Below are positions 22,933-33,477 of a stretch of 64,000 nucleotides of DNA, in pieces. The translations under genes were made by a program, and so were the position numbers. Every line of letters starts with the position of its first letter. Positions within the stretch are counted from its first letter, which is position 1. The notes below the pieces were generated by a model. It made no database searches. It had not been told where the DNA came from and was given only the letters and a program-made list of their open reading frames with translations. Source of the stretch: Perkinsus olseni (taxonomy: Eukaryota; Perkinsozoa; Perkinsida); the NCBI GenBank assembly GCA_013115125.1, contig JABANN010000010.1, positions 95,380 through 159,379 of the forward strand. The letters are read 5' to 3'.

Positions 22933-24460
22933 CTAGATGCGATCATCAGGCGGGACGACCCGGTGTTCTACCATTAGTAGGCTATCTCGCATCATCTCCA
23001 CCACGTCGTTGTCTATATCGATAAGGGTCACATTCTGTAGAGTGTAGTTCGCATCACTAGTCCGATCTCTACACAGTATGGCGTCAAACGCTTCCTCTGC
23101 CATGATCATTGTGGGGCCTGAACAGTGACACTGGCCACTATGACGATGCCACCTGGACACTCGGGTTCTATATTGCTGGGATATTGCGACATCTGGACTC
23201 ATACAACGAAAGTGGCCCTCCTCTAATCATGAAAAATCCGCCTCCGCTGGGAAAGCCCCAAACATCAGACAACTCCAAACCGACGAAGAATCGAAGGCAT
23301 GCCAGATATTACCCATCGACCCTTTGTGATCCGCGAACCCGAAGATACCCCTTCCCAAGTGAGGCATAGCCACAGATCTGATCTCTGCGTGTGAAGAGAC
23401 ATACTCCAAAGCCGATCGAACAGCGTATCGAAACCGCCTCTCAGCGTCTGTACTGGACCCTTGCCAGAAGTAAGGCATAACCACGAAAAAGACTGCGGCC
23501 ACGTTGTTGATGCCTGAAACCGAAGTGCCCGTTACCGTCGGGTCCTGTTAGCTTGACTAGGCTTCACATCATCCGAATCACATGGGCTACACAACGCTTA
23601 GGGTGAGGAGAGCTTGCCGACCGTAACGATGGTAGATGAGAAACTTCCACAGCCCAACTACCATGTGCTGGCGCAGGAATGACCGTTCCGACAGGCAGAC
23701 CAGAGTTGAAGTTAGCCTTTACGGTAGGTCCGAGATCGGGAGGCTCGATTTGCTCTCGAAGAGACTGATCCGAGCGGACGAAGCCGAAAACGTCCTTAAT
23801 CAGGTCACGGCCTCCTGAAAGCAGAGCGTGTTACCTGCTGAGCGACTCGGCGACCGCTAGGCCTATGAACGAGTTGAACAACAACTGGTGATGTCTCGAA
23901 ATTCGCATGAACGAACGAAAAGAACAAGTATCTCTGAGTGATACGATTATCGCTCGACCGAGAGGAGATCTACGCCTCGCTGGCTACTCGTCGCACTACC
24001 TCTTTCCAGTGCCTCCAGTGGCAATCCTCTATACGGCATGATATTCGGCGACATAGGAAGGATAAGGCAGTCGCCTTGCCACTCGAAGATGCTCCCGTGG
24101 TGCGCCGTGATACTGCCGAACTGAAGCCAATCACTCATAAAAGACGGAGAACTCGACGGAGATAGACGGTATGGACTAGACCGAACCAAGATGCATGCCG
24201 ATTCATGAACTAGGACTGGAGCGACGGCAATATCAACATTCTTCCAATGCAGCCCTGTTTCCGTTACCGGTTCCACGGGGACGTTGCAAATCGCTCCCCG
24301 ATAGGTGGGCTTGATGAGCTCCTCTAGGTTGCTAAAGTTCTCGTCATCCTCTTCTGCCCACTCCTCAGTTTTGACCTCTCCTCGCTGCTGAGACTTCTGC
24401 TTGTGCGGCGAGGCGTATCGGAACTTGGTTTCTATCCGTTGCCTCGGCGTCCTGAGACCC
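22933..24460 (-). CDS. Divergent macro-domain protein, several exons
   Basis: Macro domains bind ADP-ribose or hydrolyse its conjugates. The exon at 24460-23947 reads a charged linker (RGEVKTEEWAEEDDENFSNL) and then WLQFGSITAHHGSIFEWQGD and CLILPMSPNIMPYRGL. This fits the first beta strands, with the ligand loop position occupied by SPNIMPYRG. Later exons give DLIKDVFGFVRSDQSLREQI, VGTVIPAPAHGSWAVEVSHL and RRFRYAVRSALEYVSSHAEI. RSVAMPHLGRGIFGFADHKG follows, matching the family's A-x-P-x-L-G-x-G-x-x-G strand and loop. The gene ends with TLIDIDNDVVEMM and the stop at 22933. The usual Asn-x-L-GG catalytic signature is not obvious, so it may bind rather than cleave. The N-terminal exons are uncertain and may lie at 24680-25009. 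Confidence 0.6.
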
Positions 24461-25215
24461 TAAAGTCGTAAGATCGAACCATTTCACCATCTAGCGGCAT
24501 TCTCCACTGGCAATCAGCCGGATGCATTTCATGAGAGCTGAATCTAACAGAGCCTAAAGGCTCTGCATGCTAGCCTCAGAATCATAGTGAAATTGCCCCA
24601 TCATCCGCATGATCTCCAGATGTCCGCACGGATAACTTGCGGATCCGAAAGTGAGGCTTCCACTTCAGGAGCTTCTAGTCTCCGACTCACGACCTTAGTT
24701 GTTTATCCACCATCCATATTTGTTTGTCTGCCTCATTCGCCGCCTGCAGCTCTGTCATCCATTGATTGTGTTGATGGAGTGCCAGATTCCTGGCCTTGCT
24801 CTTCTGTTTGCCCAGCCATGATAGACACCGTCGCTGTACGCACCAAGGTGGAGCAGAGCCATTGACTGCGATGCGGCATAACATCTCTGAATAAGGCCTA
24901 CGCGAAGCCTTTCATATCCGGGGAACCGCACACACCAGATCCTTGTTCGAAAACAGCCAAGGCTTTCCTCAAGGACTAGCACACTGATGATGATGCGAAT
25001 GAGGCGCAATCAGTGACCTTGCGAGTAAGAGTCATCGGGCCGTATTTGTGTTGCCCTCTTCTGTAAGTTCGAACATGGAACACTGAGCTGGTCTCTATCC
25101 TGTCCCTGAGAAGCTCAAGTCCTGAGCATCAACAGCTCCCCGAACCGGAACCACAAAGGATCCGTATCTCAAACGGTGTCGCAGAGTTCGCAGGTGCAGA
25201 AGACCTTCACGACGT
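24461..25215. other. Possible 5' exons of the macro gene; otherwise unassigned
   Basis: Minus-strand frames at 24684-24884 (KARNLALHQHNQWMTELQ, a helical stretch) and 24755-25009 (MRLIRIIISVLVLEESLGC, a possible targeting peptide) look partly coding. I could not connect them in phase to each other or to the macro domain. Confidence 0.35.
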
Positions 25216-25429
25216 CTACCGGGCACCCTCATCATTGGTGACTAACCAATGGCCATCCAACTCGTCTGCCCCCTCAACATCGCCGATCGTTGCTACATGA
25301 AGGATTGCCGCGTCCAACGTGACCAGAACTCCCTCCATTGAAGAACGCAAGCGACGGTGAGTCCAAAAAACGCATCCGAAAAGTTTTACATAAAACTGTT
25401 GAAGCAATGAAACCTCAGCTAACAACGAC

Positions 25430-26497
25430 TCAGCCTTCCCGAGACTCACTCTCATGCCACCGAGTGAGTCCTCTTCCTCGTCCAGCCCCGACATACGACG
25501 TTATCAACAGGCGCCTGGTGGTCAAGGGAATGTAACCACATGGAGCGTTGCAAAGCTCAATAGAAAAGAGTTCATCCACGCCCTCAAGCGATATCCGCGC
25601 GAAATCGACGACGATAGATGAGTTCATACATGAACGTAAACATGCGAGGTCGTCCGTGAGCCAACATTGGAGATGGAGGCCTGATCGGAGACGCAGGAGA
25701 GTGCCCTCTTGAATACGCCCTGCTGCGACATCGACTGATCTCCTGTAAACATAAGCCTCTCCCACTGGAGGCCACTCGAAAAGATTGATACGGTTGCGTC
25801 CCTCGTCGCTGTGCATCCTTGGATCAAATGTGAACCTGGACCGTAGACCAAGAGAGAGAGACCCACTAAATTCATTCAGCTTGCCGTAAGACAAGCGGTC
25901 TAAATCAAGCCAAAGTAGACGATCTCCATTGGACTCAAAGGCCAGGATATATAAACGTGAGCATAACTCCTTCACACCGGCGATATATGGCTCAGCTTTT
26001 CTAGCGTCTGGCCAGGACACGTAGTAATATTTTTCCTTACCCTCGAGAGGGAGTATTGATACGCTCAGTTGCTCGCTCAGAGAGCTGTACGATACCACAT
26101 AGATGGAGGAGCCGCTAGTGTCGGAGGTGAAGAATGGTTCGCCGACGTGAGCCAATACACCGGGCGGGAATGAGAAGGTCTTCCGGCAGAGAAGCGCCCC
26201 CGACGAATCCCAGCGCAAGAAGTCGAACCCCAGAGGAGAGCAGTTGACGACGGCGAATCCTCCAGCGACCTGGACGAGGCCCCAGTATGTCTCGACGGAG
26301 CAGCCCTTGACGAGCGTCCGCATCGTAGGTAGAGCGAACGATAGACGTAAGCATTCCCCAACATCTCGACGGAGCTCGTCCGGGATGCGTGGCTGAAGAC
26401 CATCCACCAACTCAGTCAAGTATCCGAGTATTAGGAAATCCTTCGTTGGGATCGACAGGACAATCTCGTCGACGCATACTCTCCTCGGAAGAGACAT
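25430..26497 (-). CDS. Uncharacterised 355-residue protein, uninterrupted ORF
   Basis: ATG at 26495-26497 begins MSLPRRVCVDEIVLSIPTKD, resembling an F-box-like or leading helical start (LSIPTKDFLILGYLTELVDG). The body is rich in beta-type segments: VQVAGGFAVVNCSPLGFDFL, SIYVVSYSSLSEQLSVSILP and LYILAFESNGDRLLWLDLD. It could be a propeller. The frame closes at 25430. An open minus-strand frame just downstream (25494-25216, MSGLDEEEDSLGGMRVSLGK...) might be a further exon, but I cannot fix the join. No family is recognised. It is intronless, unlike most genes in the window. Confidence 0.65.
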   Translation of the reverse strand: MSLPRRVCVDEIVLSIPTKDFLILGYLTELVDGLQPRIPDELRRDVGECLRLSFALPTMRTLVKGCSVETYWGLVQVAGGFAVVNCSPLGFDFLRWDSSGALLCRKTFSFPPGVLAHVGEPFFTSDTSGSSIYVVSYSSLSEQLSVSILPLEGKEKYYYVSWPDARKAEPYIAGVKELCSRLYILAFESNGDRLLWLDLDRLSYGKLNEFSGSLSLGLRSRFTFDPRMHSDEGRNRINLFEWPPVGEAYVYRRSVDVAAGRIQEGTLLRLRSGLHLQCWLTDDLACLRSCMNSSIVVDFARISLEGVDELFSIELCNAPCGYIPLTTRRLLITSYVGAGRGRGLTRWHESESREG

Positions 26498-27033
26498 CGG
26501 GAAACCGAGAAAACCCTACGAGTTTCACTCCATCGCAGGGAAAACCCAACACGAGGAGAATGGTCATCATGATGATGTGCACCTCTCCAGACACATAGAG
26601 GTGAACGAGGGTGGTGCTATCAAGGGTACCGCCACAGAATTTTCTCACCTCCGTACTAAGCATGATTGCCATCCACGTTCGCCTCTCAGCCGCCGCCAGG
26701 TCTGTGCAGTTCCCATATCAGATATTCGATCCAGCTGACTATCCACTGTGGGAAAATAGCCTGGGTCAGCGGCACTCGAACTGGGCACTTGTTCGAAGGA
26801 ATCCTGCTCGGACCGCATCGCCACCTTTTTCGTCGAGCACGCACCGTTGATCAACACATGAGTACATATCGGCCATGCCGAGGAATTCTCATACTATGGC
26901 AATTGATAGTCGAGCATTACGGAAAGGAGACGAACTGAACTCGTGGGAAAGAATTCATGACATGGAGAGAGCGTACCCGTTCGCCTAGTCGAACTCAACT
27001 CGAATGGTGAAGAATGCCTACATCATAGAATCT
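26498..27033. other. Intergenic region, no supported gene
   Basis: 536 bases between two minus-strand ORFs. Short open frames occur on both strands (26412-26672, 26645-26857) without recognisable features. Confidence 0.4.
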
Positions 27034-28797
27034 TCATGCAGGATGCGAATCCATCTCGACACGACCGAGTACTTCGCCGAGAGATGCCTCGTAGAACGCA
27101 GCGGTAGCAGGCTCAATGACATCTCTCACATGCCCACAAGATCCACGCACCGCACGCTCAACTCGTGCGGTATCCTTGGCGATCTCGACCATTTCTCGGA
27201 TGGATCCGAATCTCAGAAGATGAGGATATCGGCGGAACTCGCTGGCTTCGTATGCTCTAGAGATTCCTGGGATATCATCGGAACCCTGGATGAAGATGCG
27301 GGTTAGATTATATCCCAGCGGAGCGAAGATGCTCTGCATCTCGTTGAAAGACATAGTACCCCTCATAACTTCTACTGCCAGCTCAGTTGACGGTACCAGG
27401 ACAGGCAAGCACATGTTATAGAAGTCGTAGAGAGCTCTCTTGCTCGTATTGTCGGGGAACAGCACCACTAGTGGCCGCTCCGACGCGAACTGTTGATAGG
27501 AAACCATATCCGGACTATCGTGCGGGAGTATCATGAGCCGTCCACTCAAGCCAGCCTCGTCGAAAAGCTCAACCATCATGGAGGAGAACAACGCTCCCTG
27601 GTTACAAGAGGCGAACCACCTTGGCCGGAATACAACGACCTCCTCCCACCCTGTCCGGGGACTTTCTGCATCCGCTCCTGAGCCGGTGTAGAAACATGCG
27701 CTCGGGACTGGGGTTGTTCGTATGGCTAACAGTTGCCCCATGGCGTCGCTCAACGTGCTACCAACTTCACCAAAAACGACATTACTCGGCGGATCTCTCA
27801 CGAACTCCATAACACGATTTTCATCTCCTCGCGATAGTCCGAAAGTTAGCGGCCCGCCGCTGATAGCGAGCAAAGGAATTCCTCTAAAAACCTGCCAAGC
27901 TCCCAAGGAAATACTGGCCGAGCGAGTAGCGATCACCAAGTCCCACTCAATGACATCGGGCAGGCACGCCTTGAGTTGGACGGAGAACTCATCAACACCC
28001 ATGCCGGTACCGGGATGCCCCTCCCGACAACGCTGATTCCGACCGATGAAATCTTTCATAACTTTGTTACACGGATCAGAGCAATCCTGTATCCCCTGCC
28101 CAGCCTCACAGTATGCGTAGTGACCATGGTAGTCGAAGGTGAAATCCTTCTTGGGGAATGAGGCCACGAGGGCGCTCGTCACCTCTAGCGAAAGGCTAAG
28201 GTGTTCCCCTACGACCAATACATGCACTCCATCGCCCTCAACCTGATGCCCATCGATGGGCCTCGAGAGTGCATAAGATATCCTAGAATACTCCGGCGGC
28301 CGCTCGTAGCGGGCCAAGCGACCTCGCGCAGCTGACGTAACGAAATCCATATAAGGGAAGTCTTGCCAGCTGTTCGTCTCCGAGAAAAATCCCACTTCTC
28401 TAACGTAGTCATATTTCAAGATCAAACCCAGGAGTCCTGAATCTCTTCCGCTCAGCTCAAACTGGAGCCAAACGGCTGTGAAGAATCCGAGGACGCAACC
28501 ACAAGGCCCCGGAGGAATCTGGATATCGGCCGCATCTCCTCCGGCGAGCGCCAAATAGAAGACGCGCAAGGTTGGGAGCAACTCAGCTGAGAATTGTTGG
28601 TCATCTGCGAGCTCAGTGGCGAGGGTCAAAAGCTCAGACACATTCACACTTGCAATGTGTTTGAAATAGTGACTGCTGAGAGCCGATAAATGCATCCACC
28701 GGGGATCGAACTTGGGACTCTCGCATTCCAAAAACTCCCGCATTGCTATCCCAAGCGCCGCTGGTGCAACTGCAAGGTAGAGAAGCCATATTCTCAT
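27034..28797 (-). CDS. Secreted or luminal 587-residue protein, possible glycosyltransferase-like
   Basis: Single uninterrupted ORF. The start MRIWLLYLAVAPAALGIA is a clear signal peptide. The N-terminal half has cysteine pairs (GPCGCVLGFF, CEAGQGIQDCSDPCNK) consistent with a luminal or extracellular protein. The middle reads DGVHVLVVGEHLSLSLEVTS, a Rossmann-like strand-helix opening. The C-terminal half has ERPLVVLFPDNTSKRALYDF and YNMCLPVLVPSTELAVEV. This weakly recalls the donor-side region of GT-B-like proteins, in which a terminal strand is followed by a 'small, P-x-x-V-P-S' turn. I cannot name a family. Intact, with no breaks seen. Confidence 0.72.
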   Translation of the reverse strand: MRIWLLYLAVAPAALGIAMREFLECESPKFDPRWMHLSALSSHYFKHIASVNVSELLTLATELADDQQFSAELLPTLRVFYLALAGGDAADIQIPPGPCGCVLGFFTAVWLQFELSGRDSGLLGLILKYDYVREVGFFSETNSWQDFPYMDFVTSAARGRLARYERPPEYSRISYALSRPIDGHQVEGDGVHVLVVGEHLSLSLEVTSALVASFPKKDFTFDYHGHYAYCEAGQGIQDCSDPCNKVMKDFIGRNQRCREGHPGTGMGVDEFSVQLKACLPDVIEWDLVIATRSASISLGAWQVFRGIPLLAISGGPLTFGLSRGDENRVMEFVRDPPSNVVFGEVGSTLSDAMGQLLAIRTTPVPSACFYTGSGADAESPRTGWEEVVVFRPRWFASCNQGALFSSMMVELFDEAGLSGRLMILPHDSPDMVSYQQFASERPLVVLFPDNTSKRALYDFYNMCLPVLVPSTELAVEVMRGTMSFNEMQSIFAPLGYNLTRIFIQGSDDIPGISRAYEASEFRRYPHLLRFGSIREMVEIAKDTARVERAVRGSCGHVRDVIEPATAAFYEASLGEVLGRVEMDSHPA

Positions 28798-28840
28798 TAA
28801 CCGTTGTACGTAAAGAGCTACGAGCTTTGGTGTCCAACCC

Positions 28841-30800
28841 CTACAAATGACGACACTGAATATGAATCCATTTATGAGGAGTAAACCAATCTACGACTCC
28901 ATGGCGGTGGCCAATTCCATCCACGTCTATCGAGAGATGCGCGTCACCCGTCATTATGCTGCCTCTCCGGTCTATCGTGCGTAGTCCAGAAGCGCTCAAC
29001 CGTTCCCGAACCACACATTCGAGCCCCAATTCTTCTCTTGATAGACACAAAAACTCTCTTTGAATAGATACGACTCTGACTGCATGCTCGGAGTGGGGTA
29101 GTTCACTCCCCATGAGGTGAGACCTATCACAAACCCTCACTCTAATGTCGCCTTAGAATGTCCTCGTCCGGCTTCATCCAGTCCCGGACGAAGTAGTCAT
29201 CGTAGCCGTTGTCGAAGTAATCATGGCGCATCAACGTTTTGTGCGGATAGCTATAGTTGGTGGCACTGAAAAAGACCTGAGACGGATGCGGCTTCTCAGT
29301 AGCTCTACCGAGCTCAACATGAACCACATCCAGGCACCAAATCTGGCGCGGGTCACCTCACTTCCAGTTTATTGCTACGATTGATCGCATTCCCTAAGTC
29401 GCGCCACACATTACTTCACTGTAAGTAAAAGAAGCAAACCAAACAGAGCGAAAACCCACTCTGCCTGTCGGGGCAGCGGCCATTTCCTCTCCTTCAAAAT
29501 TAGTAGGTTTGACTCGAAGCATGTATCTGAATACCTCTGCAGTAGGTGCTTGCCACACCATAGCCCATTCTCTGAGCCTTCAACGGTACAGCAATGAATG
29601 TCGACGTAAAGTGCAGCCATCCCGAGGTACACTGAGACTAATTGCTACTCTGTGACCCCACTTGTGCTGCTCCAATGGAGGAGGGCAAATCTTGTGAAAC
29701 TGCACCCAGGACGCAGGTCTATCTTCAAGCTCGTTCTTGAATATGAACTCGCTGTGCGGATGCTTGACAGGATCAATCCGAGGCAATCGATGGGACCTAC
29801 CAGGATCACCCAGTGGGCAGCACGGACACTTACATTCACTGCATACCCTAGCGACATCTCTCCTATAGAATTGCGATGCTGGTACTCAGCGATAGAAAGT
29901 TCTTCCGCGAAGGCTTAGACAGCGATCATTCAACGGCATTCATAATAGTAATGCGCCGGATCGTCACTGTCGAAAATTAACTGATTTGGTTCTCGCTCTG
30001 TTATAGAGTCATTCTTGCTAGCCTACTTCACCAAACAACGCTGGGACAATGAAGAGTAGATGGTAGCGCACGAAAGGAAAGCATCACGATAACCCCGGGC
30101 ATGCGTCTTCGTACATGCCTCCGAGAGCGTCCAAACCAGTGTGGGGTTTGGGAACTTTGTAGTAAGCGTCCCAGAGTGCCTTGCGATACGCTTGATCGAG
30201 GAAGCTCAGCAACCGTAGCTACTTTAGGATGCGACGAGTGTGAAGGAGTGAGATCGATCAGCTGCACGTGGAGCCTAGTGTACCTCGCAAAAACAAAACT
30301 CGTTTAGTGCATACAGGCGATTCATGCTTGATTCGTTCGTTCATCGTCCTTCCAAGCTCAGTCAACGAGTTCCGGCAACCAGAAAGAGACGTGCTACCAC
30401 CCACAAGGCGTGAAAGCCAATAGCCACACATCAATTACCCTCCGCTGCGCCTCGTTCGACCGATTAAGCCACGAATCACCCGTGAAGCTCTCGTCGGCAT
30501 CGTATTAGTTCAAGCATGGCGGCTGAACAGAGCTCACCCAAGCCACTTAGGATCCCGGGCGATCACAGTGGGATGCATCCAACCCTTGGTCGCCCACTGG
30601 TCATGGTCTCCACGGCAAACCCAGTGCTTCTCGAACCACGGCAGCGACAAATTTGGACAAGATATACCTTCCTGAGAAGAGGCACCATCACCTTTGCTTC
30701 CCGTGGCTGACGATACTTCGTAGATTGGTCTAGCTATATGGATGCCATGCTTCAATCCGACGAAGGAAGTCAAAGGTATCAAAGATTCGTGGAGATTCAT
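28841..30800 (-). CDS. Unresolved multi-exon coding region, product unknown
   Basis: Several minus-strand segments look coding and are flanked by splice-like signals. In 5' to 3' order they are LSLPWFEKHWVCRGDHDQWA with RDPKWLG before a GTGAGC donor (about 30530), QAYRKALWDAYYKVPKPHTG (about 30130), AFAEELSIAEYQHRNSIGEM (about 29880), HSEFIFKNELEDRPASWVQF (about 29740), and RQAEWVFALFGLLLLL, a membrane span (about 29430). After these come SATNYSYPHKTLMRHDYFDN (about 29220) and HSEHAVRVVSIQREFLCLSR (about 29050). The membrane span could be a C-terminal anchor of one gene or the N-terminal anchor of a second, type II protein. I cannot choose between one gene and two, and I do not recognise a family. 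Confidence 0.4.
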
Positions 30801-31074
30801 GGATTAACGAAGCAGCGCCAAAAGTGATCGCGCGCAGGGCGAGCGCTGTATACGGCGTAACTACCATGTGAAACGCTTGGCTGCCATGATACTACGCGAT
30901 CCACCGCCCTGTGGACCTCATCTGAATTAGCATGGGTCGAATAAGGAGTCCTCGACATTTATGTATTGAGTTTGCTTCCTTTTCGCCGATCGGAACCAAC
31001 GTCGATGCCTCACCACCACGGGAGAGCCCGGTACTACTACAGCAGCCGTCACAACGAGCGGGCGTACTATCGGA

Positions 31075-33179
31075 ATGAGCTTGAAGATGGCGATCCATCT
31101 TACAGAAAGACCCTGCGGGGTCATCAGCACCAAGCGGACACACCAGCTACGGTTGGTGAGTTGGCAGTCGAGGTGTTTCCCCCTACTGCGGCATGCCTCA
31201 GCTTCGGAAAAAGCCGGACGAACGCCTGCGAACACTATCAAGGCTGTGGACCGTTTGGACTCCAACTGCAGTACCTTCCCAAGCGAACTCTCCGAATCTT
31301 CTGCTGATGAAGGACAACGCGGGGCCTCCGTACTGAGTTACGAGTCGCCGGAAACAACGGGCCACACACATTCCGTAGGGTCGAGGGCAGCAGGTGATTG
31401 CCTGTTTGAAGAGCTGTTGCGTTCCTCAGTTGCAGGAGCACTCATCGCTCACCTCGACCTCTGCAAGGATAGACAAACTCGAGGTGAGGTGTCTCCCTCG
31501 ATGGCTCTCGCAGAAATACCAATCTCAGTTTTCTCGTATCGTAATCTTTGAAGTCTCAGGCCGCGATATGTCGGATGCAGGATTCCATCGACCGCAGCAG
31601 ACAGGACTCCGCCTGTCCTGACGCCTCGGTGAGCAGTAGAGCGCCGATGGTGCTGGTCAGCTCCGCGTTTCAGGTCACAGTCACGAATGAATTAAATGCG
31701 AGATTGGTGAGCCAAAGGGCTGTGTAAAGCTTTGTCAACCGACTCTTTCAGTTGCAACTCGAAAGAAACGTCGTCGATACACTCAAGGATGCAACGGCAA
31801 CGGGTAACTGTGCAGGGCATTGGCCATGCTTTAATTCACCCTCGGCCTCAGTGATTAGCGAGGTGACCGAAGATTTGCAAGACTTCACCTATAAGCTGGC
31901 ACAGAATCAAATAGACCTCATGAGTGAAATGGTGAGCGCCACAAATTTGTGCAGAGCTTATGGGTGGTCTGTCAGCTCCGACAGACGCTCGCCCAAGCGG
32001 TCGCAATTGTCTCATCCAATACTCCCCACCCGCCACTCGGCAGCGAAGAGCCGGCACTCCGCAAGTGAGACGGATATCATCCTTGGATGTCTGGCATGTT
32101 CTCAATACATCAGATCCTCGCTACCCTGTGAACGACTCGGTGGTATAATACCGCCGAAAGGCCCACCACCGGCTCCCCCTTCGCCACCTATGAACCGCTC
32201 ATATCCGACTACCTCTCCTGTGAGTGTGTGCCATGCTAGTCTTGAGAGGCTATTGAAGTCTGCCCGGTGGTCCGTTATCCCCTCGCACGTCATCTATAGG
32301 CCCCCCAGTTCCCAAGCATATGCCTCCCGCCTAGGGTGGGCTCAGGCTTCTCACCAGCTGCTCCCAGGATCCGAGTTGGAAAGCCGATGCCAGGTCAGAC
32401 CACGTCTGTCCTCCTTCACTGAAGGAGGAGTTCCTAGAGCTTCCGTGTATCTCTGGGTTGCCTCGCCAGCTTAGTCCGTATCCTCGGTTTCCGCGATGCA
32501 GGTGATAGCCCGCGCATGGCGTCCAGTTCCTCCGAGGCACGGAGGCTAGTTGGCATCATTAATGCAACAAGTTTGAAGTCAGCACTCGTTAATAATAACC
32601 ACACGGGTATCGTTGCGAGTAAGATCTCGAGTTCTCTCGCTATGGTCGCTACAGGTCTGAATAATTAGGTACGAGCAATACGAGCGGGACTGGAAAGTCA
32701 TCCGTCACGTGGGAGTATACTCGCGACGAGCAAGCACGCTGCGGAGGTCTCACTCGTGAGCTTCCCGACTGGCAGGTTGCTGTTTGCCTCTGCTTCCCCT
32801 ATAGGTGAAGATATACGAGATTTCTTCAACTGCGGTATCGCCGGTTGTGCATCTGTCAATTCTTTCAACGTCGGTGAGTGAGCTTGGATGGGCTCCACCG
32901 GAGCGCTTGTCATCCTTCGTCGGTGTCAGTAATCGATTGCGACATCCTAGCCGAGGCCGGAGTCAACTACTCAAGCCATGTCTTCGATATAAGTATGGGC
33001 CTCGGGGGTATACCTCATCCGACATTTCGCTTGTCGTCTCAGTTTCCATTCTAGAGGCCTTTATCGCCGCTAAAAAAACTGGCGAATATTTCGACGTAGC
33101 TCGACAGTGGGGGTACGTCCTTCGGAATATCACGGCTGGTATATCGCGCGTGGCCGACCCCTTGGATAACCATCTCTGA
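31075..33179 (+). CDS. Unrecognised multi-exon gene
   Basis: Plus-strand exons are suggested by coding-like stretches bounded by GT-AG sites. They include HASASEKAGRTPANTIKAV (about 31210), ISEVTEDLQDFTYKLAQNQI (about 31860), TLAQAVAIVSSNTPHPPLGS (about 31990), GSPFATYEPLISDYLS (about 32180) and DIRDFFNCGIAGCASVNSFN (about 32815). The end is better defined: VIDCDILAEAGVNYSSHVFD joins across intron 32993-33041 (GTATGG...CTCAG) to SILEAFIAAKKTGEYFDVAR and GYVLRNITAGISRVADPLDN, with the stop at 33177-33179. The start at 31075 is a guess. No domain or family is recognised. Region 30801-31074 holds no supported gene. Confidence 0.42.
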
Positions 33180-33477
33180 AGTTGACTCAACTGCTGTACG
33201 TACTCACGGGGTATGCGAATTATTTCGCATCGCTCCGTCGTTTGTAATGGGTAGTGTTTTCGGTACTCATTATTGCAAGCCGGTAATTCATACTTTGGTA
33301 TTGTTTCTCTTGTGAGTGAAAGTTGAGTTGTACTAAGCCAGAAAAGAGTATCTTAGTATTGACTAACTAATTGCCGTCCGACCCTACATATCAACCACGA
33401 TGGTTAGATCACTAACTTATACTGTTCAAACGAGAAGTCCCGAGCGAGCAGAAACAAAGCGTAGCGAACTCTGCGTT

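Noticed and set aside
31752-32474. Uninterrupted 240-codon plus ORF as one exon
   Set aside because: The second half becomes Pro/Ser/Arg-rich and shadow-like, while other frames with splice sites give better coding character from about 31970.
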